From contig CAWDTK010000015.1 in the NCBI GenBank assembly GCA_963805255.1, positions 124,001 to 188,000 of the forward strand: a DNA stretch of 64,000 nucleotides. The letters run 5' to 3'. The stretch comes from Bog-532 sp963805255. Its GTDB lineage: Bacteria > Actinomycetota > Actinomycetes > Streptosporangiales > Streptosporangiaceae. A model generated the notes under the pieces. The model worked only from the letters and a program-made list of their open reading frames with translations, made no database searches and was not told the origin of the DNA. Both the position numbers and the translations under genes were made by a program. This document shows positions 25,179 to 35,673 of this stretch, in pieces (position 1 is the first letter of the stretch; every line of letters begins with the position of its first letter).

Positions 25179-27068
25179 ATGTGTTCCCCTGGTGTGACGG
25201 CGCGGGACCGGGTGCTGGCCGAGCTGGCCGCGCTCGGCCCCGGGCTCACCGATGCGGTCACGTTGCTGGGCCAGGTCCGTGACCTGGCCGGGTTCGCCGA
25301 TCAGGTGCAGGGGGAGCTGGCCCGGCTGGCCGCCGCCCTGGACGCCGTTGACGGGACGGCCGAGGCGGGGTATTCCTCCACCGCGGCGTTTTTGCGGCAT
25401 GGGTGCGGGCGGTCGCCGGGGCGGGCGGGGGAACTGGTCGCCACCGGCCGTGGCCTGCGGCGGCTGGAGGCGACGGGGAAGGCGTTAATGGCCGGGGAGA
25501 TCTCCTTCGATGCGGCGCACGTGATCTGCCGCGCCGCCGCGCAGATCCCTGGCGCCCTGAGGGAGGTGGCGGAGGAGCAGCTGCTGGCCTTCGCCCGCAT
25601 CCAGCCGGCGGACGGGCCCGCGCCGCGACCAGACCACCCGCCTGAGGAACCAGGCAGCGGGCAGGCGGGCCCGGCCAGCGGCCAGCCGGAGGCGGACACC
25701 GGGACCGGTGAGGCAGCAGATCAGCGCGGCGGCGCGGGTGCGCCGTGGGCGGCGCCGGCGCTGGACCCGGTCCAGCTGCGTCACCTGGGGGAGGACCTGA
25801 TCTACCGGGCCGACCCGGACCGGGCCGAGGAACGCGAACGCAAGCGGTTCGAGCGCCGTCACCTGTCGTTCGGCATCACCCTGGACGAGACCGGCACCAT
25901 TTCGGGGGCGTGCGGGGATGGGCTGTCGCTGGAGATCATCAAGACCGCGGTGCACGCGTTCGGGCCGCCCCTGGGCACCGAGGACACCCGGACCGCGGCG
26001 CAGCGGCGGATGGACGGCCTGACCGCCGCCTGCCAGGCCGCCCTGGACGCCGGGACAGCCGGCACCCGGCACGGCGCCGCCCCGCACCTGAGCATCATGG
26101 TCGACGAACACACCCTGGCCGGCGCCTCCGGGACACCCGGCTCACCCGGGATGACCGCCCCCCGCCCCGCTGGGACCACCGCGCCCGGGACCACCGGGCC
26201 AGGCGCGCCCGGGGCCACCGGATCGGGCCCGTCCGGAACCGGCGAGCCCGGAACCGGCGAGCCCGGGACCGGCCCGTCCGGAACCGGCGAGCCCGGCGCT
26301 GCGGGCGGGACCGCCGGGACCGGCGCTGCGGGCGAGACCGGCGGGACCGGCGCTGCCGGCAGCACCGCCGGGACGGGCGCTGCGGGCGGGACCGGCAGGA
26401 CGGGCGCTGCCGGCAGCACCGGCAGGACGGGCGCTCCGGGCGGGACCGGCAGGACGGGCACTGCGGGCGGGACCGGCAGGACGGGCACTGCGGGCGGGAC
26501 CGGCGGGACGGGCACTGCGGGCGGGACCGCCGGGACGGGCGCTGCGGGCGGGACCGGTGAGGCACCCGCGCCCAGCCAGAGGCCTGGCCCGCGCCCGCCG
26601 GGTGCCGCCGCCAGCCAGAGGCCACCTCTGCCCGGGCCAGCGCCGGCCCGCACCGGGTACGGCACCATGCTCACCGCCCGCCAGGTCCTGGCCCTGGCCT
26701 GCCGCGCCGAAATCTCCGTGATCCGCTGGAGCGACGGCATCCCCCTGGACGTCGGCCGCCGCTACCGCACCGAAACCCCCGCCATCCGCCGCGCCCTGGA
26801 GGCCCGCGACCAAGGATGCCGGTTCCCCGGCTGCGGCATCCCCGCCGCCTGGTCCACCGCCCACCACCTCAGACCCTGGAAAGACGGCGGCATCACCAGC
26901 CTCAACGACACCGCCCTGTTCTGCTTCGTGCACCACCAGTACTACATCCACCTCCTCGGCTGGACCATCACCGGGAATCCCAACGCCACCTTGCACTTCA
27001 CCCACCCCGGCGGCGCCCTCACCCTGGATAGCCCCCCGCCCAGCCAGACCAAACCCCGCGCCCCCTGA
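25179..27068 (+). CDS. DUF222/13E12-type HNH endonuclease-domain protein with expanded repeat
   Basis: The 629-residue protein has an N-terminal DUF222 (13E12 repeat) domain (about residues 20-300). The C-terminal HNH domain is GCRFPGCGIPAAWSTAHHLRPWKDGGITSLNDTALFCFVHHQYYIH, with paired histidines and the zinc-binding Cys pairs. Between them, about 130 residues consist of Gly, Thr, Ala and Pro encoded by a 27-bp tandem repeat. Such proteins occur in many paralogous copies in actinobacteria and are thought to be mobile or defence-related nucleases; function is not proven. The ATG at 25179 starts it. It is alone, with no operon partner. Confidence 0.88.
   Translation: MCSPGVTARDRVLAELAALGPGLTDAVTLLGQVRDLAGFADQVQGELARLAAALDAVDGTAEAGYSSTAAFLRHGCGRSPGRAGELVATGRGLRRLEATGKALMAGEISFDAAHVICRAAAQIPGALREVAEEQLLAFARIQPADGPAPRPDHPPEEPGSGQAGPASGQPEADTGTGEAADQRGGAGAPWAAPALDPVQLRHLGEDLIYRADPDRAEERERKRFERRHLSFGITLDETGTISGACGDGLSLEIIKTAVHAFGPPLGTEDTRTAAQRRMDGLTAACQAALDAGTAGTRHGAAPHLSIMVDEHTLAGASGTPGSPGMTAPRPAGTTAPGTTGPGAPGATGSGPSGTGEPGTGEPGTGPSGTGEPGAAGGTAGTGAAGETGGTGAAGSTAGTGAAGGTGRTGAAGSTGRTGAPGGTGRTGTAGGTGRTGTAGGTGGTGTAGGTAGTGAAGGTGEAPAPSQRPGPRPPGAAASQRPPLPGPAPARTGYGTMLTARQVLALACRAEISVIRWSDGIPLDVGRRYRTETPAIRRALEARDQGCRFPGCGIPAAWSTAHHLRPWKDGGITSLNDTALFCFVHHQYYIHLLGWTITGNPNATLHFTHPGGALTLDSPPPSQTKPRAP
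26215..26570. repeat. 27-bp minisatellite encoding Gly/Thr/Ala-rich linker
   Basis: About nine units of 27 bp (encoded period GTGRTGTAG) with several variants form the central linker of the HNH protein; shorter 15-bp variants (EPGTG) precede them. Confidence 0.85.
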
Positions 27069-27196
27069 CCCACAACGCCGGCTGGGGCCCGCGCCGGCCG
27101 CATTCGCCGGAAAGTCTGGCCACCCTGCCGCTCCGCAAACGAGTAGTGGCCACTCGTCACGAGACTGCCTTATTAGTCGGGGGCCGGGGCTTCGGA

Positions 27197-27355
27197 GCGC
27201 CCCGCCGACGGCGCACGCAAACGCTCCGGGGACCGCGCACGCAAGCGCCCCGCCGACGGCGCACGCAAACGCTCCGGGGACCGCGCACGCAAGCGCCCCG
27301 CCGACGGCGCACGCAAACGCTCCGGGGACCGCGCACGCAAGCGCCCCGCCGACGG
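27197..27355. repeat. 48-bp tandem repeat, three copies plus a partial
   Basis: Units start at 27197, 27245, 27293 and 27341. Each is made of two similar 24-bp halves, so the array is a higher-order repeat. It ends five bases before the left flank of the IS701-like element. Confidence 0.92.
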
Positions 27356-27363
27356 CACGCGTG

Positions 27364-29098
27364 TAGTACAGTCGCGGTTTTACATTCGGTGATGTTGGTG
27401 TTGCGGCGAGGATTCGCCTGCAGTCGCAACGGTAACGCTGAGTGACTGGTTTCGGTCGCGTGGCGGAGTTACAGCCGTGAAATTCGGGGCGGCCGTGCCG
27501 GGTTGCCTGATGCGTGACCATAAGCAATAACGACACGGCCGTACAGGCCAGGATAGAGGATGCCTTCGATACCGTGGCGAGGGCAGATGCGCAGGTCAGG
27601 ACGGTGCTGGGACGGGTTCTGGCGCAGCGCCGCAGCGCGGGGACCGCGCTGGATTACGTGCGGGGGCTGGCGCCGGGGGTGAGGGCGAACTGCTGGGGCC
27701 TGGCGGAGGCGGCCGGGCACGAGAACCCGCACCGGATGCAGGCCCTGCTGCGCGGCTACCGGTGGGACTGGACGCGCCTGCGGGCGGAGCTGGCGGGCCT
27801 TGCGCGTGCCTGGCTGCCGTGCGACCCGGGCGACCTGATCGGGCCGGGGATCGCGGTCGATGAGACCGCGCAGCTCAAGGACGGGGACGCGACCGCGTGC
27901 GTGGCGCCGCAGCACGCCGGATGCACCGGGCACGTGGAGAACTGTGTCACCACGGTGTTCTCCGCGTGGGTGACCATGTTCGGGCAGGCCTGGGCGGATT
28001 TCGATGTGTTCATGCCGCAGCGCTGGGAGAAGGACTGGCGGCGGCGCCGGGCCGCCCGGATCCCGGGCAAGCTGGAGCGCAAGACGAAACCGCAGCTGGC
28101 CATCGGCCAGCTGGAACGGCTGCTGGATGCGGGCCTGCCCGCGAAGTGGGCGGCGTATGACGAGGTGTACGGCCGCAGCGGCGAGCTGCGCCGGTTCTGC
28201 GAGTCCAGGGGCCTGCCGTATGTGGCAGTCATCCCGCGCGACTTCCGCATCACCCTCCCGTCCGGGGCCGTGATCAAGGCCGGGGACGCCGCCGGGGACG
28301 CGGTCTTCGAGCGGCGCTCGTGCGGGAATGGCGCCAAAGGCCCCCGGTTCGCGGACTGGGCGCTGCTGGCCACCAGCAGCCCCAGGCACTTCCTGCTGAT
28401 CCGCCGCCTGCTGTCCCGCCCAGGCGACCTGGCCTTCTACCTGTGCTGGGCGCCGGAGGGCACCCCGGCGACCATGACGTTCTTCATCACCATCGCAGGC
28501 CGCAGATGGCCGGCGAGGAGACGTTCAAGACCGGGAAGGACGTCCTGGGCTGGGACCAGGCCCAGGCCAGGACCTGGGACGCGGTTCTGCCGACACACCG
28601 CCCTGGCCGCCCTCGCGCAGCTCCGCCACGCCGCCATCCGCAACGCGCTCTGCGGCGACATCACCCTCCCGGACGCCCCCGCCCGCGCAAGCCACGACGA
28701 CGGCCGCGACGGCAAGGACGACGTCAGCGGCCCCGACCTGCGCATCCCGCCCGGCGACGCGCCCGTCCCCGTCCGCAGCCGGCAGCCCTGCCCGCCGCGC
28801 ATCGGCGCCGTCAAGCTCACCATCGCCGAGACCGCCCGCATCGAACGCCTGGCCAGGCAGTACGCCGCCGGGCTGATCACCCGCGCCCGCCTCGCCTTCC
28901 ACCTGCGCTGGTCCCGCTGGCGGCGCTGCCACCAGGCCAGAGCCCGCTGGCACCACTACAGCATCCGGCTGCTGGCCGCGGCAGCCACCTGAACTGCGGC
29001 GACCGGAAGGAGGTGACTCGATGTAACCGCAAACCCAGGCGGATCACGTCACAATCCGCGACACGGCATCGCCGCACCGTGAAAACACGACTGTACTA
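27364..29098 (+). mobile_element. IS701-like insertion sequence with inverted repeats and 4-bp duplication
   Basis: The left end TAGTACAGTCGCGGTTTTAC and the right end (reversed TAGTACAGTCGTGTTTTCAC) are inverted repeats with about 17 of 20 matches. CGTG flanks both sides (27360-27363 and 29099-29102), consistent with a 4-bp target duplication. The element is 1,735 bp with one transposase gene. It lies about 240 bases upstream of the kdp operon. Confidence 0.87.
27514..28992 (+). CDS. IS701-family transposase, probably inactive
   Basis: The 492-residue frame has IS701-family features: HRMQALLRGYRWDW, LIGPGIAVDETAQLKDGDATACVAPQH with the first catalytic Asp, and AAYDEVYGRSGELRRF with the second. 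A stretch of about 23 codons (28516-28584) is read in the wrong frame. The expected sequence EETFKTGKDVLGWDQAQARTWDAV, which should carry the third catalytic residue (Glu), is seen only in the +2 frame. One lost base near 28515 and one gained near 28582 explain this. The frame stays open but the protein should lack the catalytic Glu. Either this copy is dead or the sequence has two errors. Confidence 0.85.
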   Translation: MTISNNDTAVQARIEDAFDTVARADAQVRTVLGRVLAQRRSAGTALDYVRGLAPGVRANCWGLAEAAGHENPHRMQALLRGYRWDWTRLRAELAGLARAWLPCDPGDLIGPGIAVDETAQLKDGDATACVAPQHAGCTGHVENCVTTVFSAWVTMFGQAWADFDVFMPQRWEKDWRRRRAARIPGKLERKTKPQLAIGQLERLLDAGLPAKWAAYDEVYGRSGELRRFCESRGLPYVAVIPRDFRITLPSGAVIKAGDAAGDAVFERRSCGNGAKGPRFADWALLATSSPRHFLLIRRLLSRPGDLAFYLCWAPEGTPATMTFFITIAGRRWPARRRSRPGRTSWAGTRPRPGPGTRFCRHTALAALAQLRHAAIRNALCGDITLPDAPARASHDDGRDGKDDVSGPDLRIPPGDAPVPVRSRQPCPPRIGAVKLTIAETARIERLARQYAAGLITRARLAFHLRWSRWRRCHQARARWHHYSIRLLAAAAT

Positions 29099-29102
29099 CG
29101 TG

Positions 29103-29340
29103 GGCACTCCGCGGACGGTACAGGGGAGCTTCCGGACCGGTGCATGGATTCTGTTAGGAAACGGAATGGCGCCGTATAGATCCCGTTTAGGACCCTCTTT
29201 CCCTTCGCTCTGCACTGTTCTATTGCCTTGGTCAGGGCTGTGCGATGGCTCTGATAACCGTTTGAGGCCGCGGGCCGGGCAACCGCCCGTCTGGCCTCTC
29301 CTGGCCCGCAGTGCAGCTGGTTCTCAACGTAGGAGTGGCC
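29103..29340. promoter_or_regulatory. Putative kdp operon control region
   Basis: The 238 bases between the IS701-like element and the first kdp gene are AT-richer than average. TATAGATC at about 29175-29182 is a possible -10 region, and a similar GTTTAGG/GTTAGG motif occurs twice around it. This is the place to look for KdpE binding. The boundaries and function are inferred. Confidence 0.4.
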
Positions 29341-29430
29341 GTGTCCGACGTGATCTACATAGCCCTGACGATCGTCGTGTTCGCCGTACTGTGGCTGCTG
29401 GTGAAGGGGGTCGAGCGCTTTGAGCGCTGA
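29341..29430 (+). CDS. Small kdp-associated membrane protein (29 aa)
   Basis: A GTG at 29341 with AGGAG about 5 bases upstream opens a 29-residue protein that is one membrane helix followed by a basic tail (VKGVERFER). Small ORFs of this type precede kdpF in other actinobacteria, so I believe it is real. Its stop overlaps the kdpF start by 11 bases, which suggests coupled translation. Role unknown; it may stabilise the Kdp complex as KdpF does. Confidence 0.7.
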   Translation: MSDVIYIALTIVVFAVLWLLVKGVERFER

Positions 29431-29509
29431 GAACTGGATCGGGCTGATCGGCGGCGTTCTGCTGACCATCTACCTGTTCGTGGCCCTGATACTGCCTGAG
29501 AGGTTTTAG
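29420..29509 (+). CDS. kdpF: Potassium-transporting ATPase KdpF subunit
   Basis: A TTG start at 29420 gives 29 residues: one membrane helix (IGLIGGVLLTIYLFVALILPERF) ending in the PERF signature of KdpF. KdpF is a lipid-like stabiliser of the KdpABC potassium pump. The stop codon TAG shares one base with the kdpA GTG start (TAGTG). The start choice follows the family pattern SAEN near the N-terminus. Confidence 0.85.
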   Translation: MSAENWIGLIGGVLLTIYLFVALILPERF

Positions 29510-31177
29510 TGAATAGCACACTCGCAGGCTGGCTCCAGGTCGCCCTCCTGGTGGCCGCGCTGGCGGCCTGCTACGTCCCGCTCGGCAATTACATCGCGCA
29601 CATCTTCACCACCGACAAGCACTGGCGGGTGGAGCGCGGCATCTTCAAGGCGATCGGCGTCAACCCGGCCGCAGACCAGAAGTGGAGCGCCTACCTGCGG
29701 TCCATGCTGGCCTTCTCCGCGATCAGCGTGCTGTTCCTGTACGGGCTGGAGCGGCTGCAGCACTACCTGCTTTCGTTCGTCGGGCCGAACATGGCCAACG
29801 TCCCACCCGCCCTGGCGTGGAACACCGCCGTGTCGTTCACGACCAACACGAACTGGCAGAACTACTCCGGCGAGTCCACCATGACCTATCTGGTGCAGAT
29901 GAGCGGCCTCGCGGTGCAGAACTTCATGTCCGCCGCTGTCGGCATCGTGGTCGCGATCGCCATGATCCGCGGGTTCACCCGGAACCGCACCGACAGACTC
30001 GGCAACTTCTGGGTGGACATCACGCACTGCGTGGTCCGGCTGCTGCTCCCGCTGTCCATCATCGGCGCGATCGTCCTCGTGGCCAGCGGCGCGATCGACA
30101 ACTTCTCCGCGTACCACACGGTCACCACCCTGGCCCACTCACAGCAGACGATCGTCGGCGGGCCAGTGGCCTCGCAGGAGCTCATCAAGAACATGGGGAA
30201 CAACGGAGGCGGCTTCTTCAACGCCAACGCCGCGCACCCCTTCGAGAGCCCGAACCCGTTCACGAACTGGTTCATTATTTTCACCATCCTGCGTGATCCC
30301 CTTCGCGACGCCGCGCGCGTTCGGCAAGATGGTCGGCGACAACCAGCAGGGCTACGCGCTCGTCGCGGTCATGGCGATCATCTGGATCGCCGCGGTGGGC
30401 GGGATCAGCTTCTTCGAGATGCAGGCCGCCGGAGCGGCGCCCCATCTCGCGCACGGCGCCGCCGAAGGCACGGAGGTCAGGTTCGGCACTCCGGGCTGCT
30501 CGCTGTTCGCGGCGTCCACCACCACCACGTCCACGGGTTCGGTGAACTGCTTCCATGACTCGCTCACCCCGTTCGGCGGCGGCATCGCGCTGTTCGACAT
30601 CGCGCTCGGGGAGATCGCTCCCGGCGGGGTCGGGGCCGGCATGTACGGCATCCTGATCCTGGCGATCGTCACCGTGTTCGTCGCCGGGCTGATGGTCGGC
30701 CGGACCCCGGAGTACGTCGGCAAGAAGATCCGGCCCACCGAGATGAAGTACGCGGCGCTGTACTTCCTCACGCTGCCGGTGGTCATCCTGGCCGCAGCGG
30801 GGCTGTCGATCGGCTTCAAGACCCCGCGGGCGTCGATTCTCAACCCCGGCCCGCACGGGCTGACCGAGATCGTGTATGCGTTCGCCTCGATGGCCAACAA
30901 CAACGGCTCTGCGTTCGCCGGCCTGACCACGAACACGACCTGGTACAACACGGTCGGCGGCATCGTGATGCTGCTCGGCAGGTTCGCGCCGGAGATCTTC
31001 GCGCTCGGGCTGGCCGGCTCGCTGGCCCGGCAGAGTCCGGTGCCCGCGAGCGCGGGCACGCTGGATACCCGGACGCCGCTGTTCGTCGGCATGCTCGTCG
31101 GGGTCATCCTCATCCTGGTCGGCCTGACCTACTTCCCCGCCCTCGCGCTGGGCCCGTTCGCCGAAGGACTGCACTGA
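29509..31177 (+). CDS. kdpA: Potassium-transporting ATPase subunit A, apparently frameshifted near 30292
   Basis: KdpA is the potassium channel-like subunit of the Kdp pump. Frame 1 from the GTG at 29509 reads the first 261 residues, with filter motifs SFTTNTNWQNYSGE and NMGNNGGGFFNANAAHPFE. Frame 2 continues with VIPFATPRAFGKMVGDNQQGY and later filter regions ANNNGSAFAGL to the end at 31177. Dropping one C at 30292 joins the frames and gives 556 residues, the normal KdpA length. As written, translation from the start would stop at 30558. This is either a one-base sequence error or an inactivated kdpA. Everything else in the operon looks intact. Confidence 0.9.
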
Positions 31178-31178
31178 C

Positions 31179-33302
<2,124 letters not shown>

Positions 33303-33308
33303 TCTGAC

Positions 33309-33941
33309 ATGAACCGTCTTCCCAGCATCGTCCGGCAGCACATCGCTGCGCTGCGCGGCCTGCTGCTCTTCACCGTGATCTGCGGGATCCTCTACCCGCT
33401 GGTGATCTTCGGCGTCGGTCAGGCGGCCTTCCGCAATCAGGCCAATGGCTCGCTGGTCAGCGAAAACGGCAAGGTGGTCGGCTCCAGCCTGCTGTGCCAG
33501 GATTTCGTCGACGCCAAGGGCAACCCGCTGCCGCAGTACTTCCAGGTGCGGCCGTCGGCGGCGTCCAACCCGGCCTCGAAGACCGACTACGGGTGCGACC
33601 CGCTCTTCTCCGCCGCGTCCAACCTGGGCCCGAACAACCCGGTGCTGGTCCAGGACATCAAAACCCGCCAGCAGCAGATCGCCATGTTCGACCACGTCCC
33701 CGTGTCGAGCATCCCGGCGGACGCGGTGACCGCCTCGGGCTCCGGACTGGACCCCGACATCTCACCGCAGTACGCCTACCTGCAGGTGAACCGGGTCGCC
33801 CAGGCCAGGCACCTGAGCCCGGCCGTCGTCCGGGCCCTGGTCACCAAGTACGTCCAGGGCCGGAACCTGGGAATCCTCGGCGAGCCCCGCGTCGACGTGC
33901 TCAACCTCAACATCGCGCTCGACAAGCTGCCGGCTCACTGA
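33309..33941 (+). CDS. kdpC: Potassium-transporting ATPase subunit C
   Basis: The 210-residue KdpC has one N-terminal membrane helix (about residues 16-37) and an external/periplasmic-type domain. Family hallmarks are VSENGKVVGSSLLCQDF, the FQVRPSAAS region and SGSGLDPDISPQYAYLQVNRVAQAR. It binds KdpA/KdpB and may act as a chaperone for ATP binding. It starts 6 bases after the kdpB stop. Confidence 0.95.
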   Translation: MNRLPSIVRQHIAALRGLLLFTVICGILYPLVIFGVGQAAFRNQANGSLVSENGKVVGSSLLCQDFVDAKGNPLPQYFQVRPSAASNPASKTDYGCDPLFSAASNLGPNNPVLVQDIKTRQQQIAMFDHVPVSSIPADAVTASGSGLDPDISPQYAYLQVNRVAQARHLSPAVVRALVTKYVQGRNLGILGEPRVDVLNLNIALDKLPAH

Positions 33942-33954
33942 ACGGGAGGCGGCG

Positions 33955-34809
33955 ATGACCCTGGCGAGTGGCCACCCCGGTGAACCCGGGGCGGCCACGA
34001 GCCCTCGATCGGCGGCGCGGCCGGCGGCCAGCCCGCCGTCCATTCCCGCAGCCGGAGGCTCGCGGATACTGCTCGTCGAGGATGAGCCCGGCCTGCTCCG
34101 GGCCCTCCTCATCAACCTGCGGGCGCGCCAGTACGAAGTCGTCACCGCAAGCGCCGGACGCGAGGCGCTCGCGGCCGCCGCAAGGCGGCCACCGGACGCG
34201 GTCATTCTCGACCTCGGCCTCCCCGATATCGACGGCACCGAGGTCATCGTGGAACTGCGCCAGTGGTCCACGGCACCGATCATCGTGCTGTCCGGCCGGG
34301 CGAGCCCGGGCGACAAGATCGGCGCCCTCGACGCGGGGGCCGACGACTATGTCACCAAGCCGTTCTCGATGGCGGAACTGCTCGCCCGGCTCCGCGCCAT
34401 ACTCCGCCGCGACGATTCACAGCCGCACGGCCCCACGGTGGCCGTCGTCGGCTGCTGCGTCGTCGACCTAGCGGCCCACACCGTGACCCGGCGCCCGGCT
34501 CAGAGTGCCGTGGCCGCGCAGACCGGAAGTGAGCTGGACGCAGCTACGGCCAGGGAGGCAGCTACGGCCGGGGAGGCAGTCCGGCTCACCCCGACCGAAT
34601 GGCAAATCCTGGAGAACCTCGTTCGCCGCCCGGGCCAGCTCGTCAGCTCCCGGCAGATGCTCACGGAGATCTGGGGACCCGGATATGAGCATCGCACCAA
34701 CTACCTCCGCTTCCACATGGCCCGGCTGCGCCGCAAGCTGGAGGAAGATCCGGCACGGCCGCGCCATCTGCTCACCGAGCCAGGGATGGGCTACCGGTAC
34801 CAGCCGTGA
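33955..34809 (+). CDS. KdpE-like response regulator, first copy
   Basis: The 284-residue regulator has a 35-residue Ala/Pro-rich N-terminal extension and then a receiver domain: LLVEDEPGLLRALLINLRARQYEVV, phosphoacceptor ILDLGLPD, VLSGRASPGDKIGALDAGADDYVTKPFSM. A winged-helix domain follows, ending HLLTEPGMGYRYQP. A 25-residue Ala/Thr insertion separates the strands of the winged-helix domain. It is closely similar to the KdpE at 38460 along the whole length. It lies between kdpC and the DUF4118-like gene, 13 bases after kdpC. Two KdpE-type regulators flank one KdpD in this island. Confidence 0.92.
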   Translation: MTLASGHPGEPGAATSPRSAARPAASPPSIPAAGGSRILLVEDEPGLLRALLINLRARQYEVVTASAGREALAAAARRPPDAVILDLGLPDIDGTEVIVELRQWSTAPIIVLSGRASPGDKIGALDAGADDYVTKPFSMAELLARLRAILRRDDSQPHGPTVAVVGCCVVDLAAHTVTRRPAQSAVAAQTGSELDAATAREAATAGEAVRLTPTEWQILENLVRRPGQLVSSRQMLTEIWGPGYEHRTNYLRFHMARLRRKLEEDPARPRHLLTEPGMGYRYQP

Positions 34810-35005
34810 TCCCGGCGTGCCGCGACAGGTGTACGCAGCACGTTTGATTGTCAGCAGCGGGCGTTTGGATCCTGTTAGCGGCTGCGGCCGTACCGCCCGC
34901 CCGGTCGCACGCTGGATTATGACCACATGGCAGCTCCGGCACAGGGCGGAAATTCGCGAAGGTCGCGGACGGCGGGCCACCTCCAGGACGAGGTGGCGCG
35001 GTGAC

Positions 35006-35581
35006 ATGGGCCTATGGCCGTCATCGACCGGCCTACTTGTCGCTTACTGCGCCGCAGCCACGGTCACCGCGGGAACCGTCCTCGCCGGCGCAACCCGTCA
35101 CCCGGCCACGGCCCTGGTGGCGCTGGCCGCGACCGTCCTGATCATCGCCACCCGCACGACCCCCGCCGTCGCCCTGGCGACGGCGGGTATCGTCTGGATG
35201 TTCGACGACGGGTTCATCATCGGCCGTCACGCCCGGCTTGCCTGGCGCGGCGCCGATGACGGGTGGCGGCTGATGATCCTGGTGGGCGCCGCACTGGCCG
35301 GCGTCCTGCTATCCCGCGCGGTGGCATCGAGGTCTGCCCGTTCCCCGGGGCCAAGGTCGCGCGTGCCGGCGGCCAGGCCCCCGTCGGTTCACCTCGTCCG
35401 GCTCGTCACCACGCAGCACCCCAGCGTGCGCCGCGCCGCCGTCCGGCAGACGGCGCTCACCGGCCTGGAGGCATCCCATCCGGCGGCTTCCCTGACCCGG
35501 CAGGCCGGCCAGAATCGGCATGGCACGCACGGCGCGGGCGTCATCGGCCTTTCCGAGGTGCGGAATCACCGGGCGGCCTGA
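35006..35581 (+). CDS. DUF4118-like membrane protein between the regulators
   Basis: The 191-residue protein has three or four likely helices in the first 105 residues, ending VLLSRAVAS. A conserved-looking segment between helices (ALATAGIVWMFDDGFIIGR...GADDGWRLMILVGAALAG) has the layout of the DUF4118 transmembrane domain found inside KdpD sensor kinases. The rest is disordered and basic. The ATG at 35006 has GAGGTGG about 9 bases upstream; an in-frame ATG at 34919 is a longer alternative. It sits directly before kdpD, so a role in potassium or turgor sensing is likely, but this is inference. Confidence 0.6.
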   Translation: MGLWPSSTGLLVAYCAAATVTAGTVLAGATRHPATALVALAATVLIIATRTTPAVALATAGIVWMFDDGFIIGRHARLAWRGADDGWRLMILVGAALAGVLLSRAVASRSARSPGPRSRVPAARPPSVHLVRLVTTQHPSVRRAAVRQTALTGLEASHPAASLTRQAGQNRHGTHGAGVIGLSEVRNHRAA

Positions 35582-35673
35582 CGCGCTTCAATAGAAGCAG
35601 ACGCCGGTGCCGGCTGCGGGGGGGAGACGGCGCCCGCTGGAAGACCCGCTGGAAGAGAGGTCACGCGCCGGAT

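Noticed and set aside
27197..27355. A possible CRISPR array
   Set aside because: Repeats are contiguous with no unique spacers, each unit is itself two related 24-bp halves, and no cas genes occur nearby.
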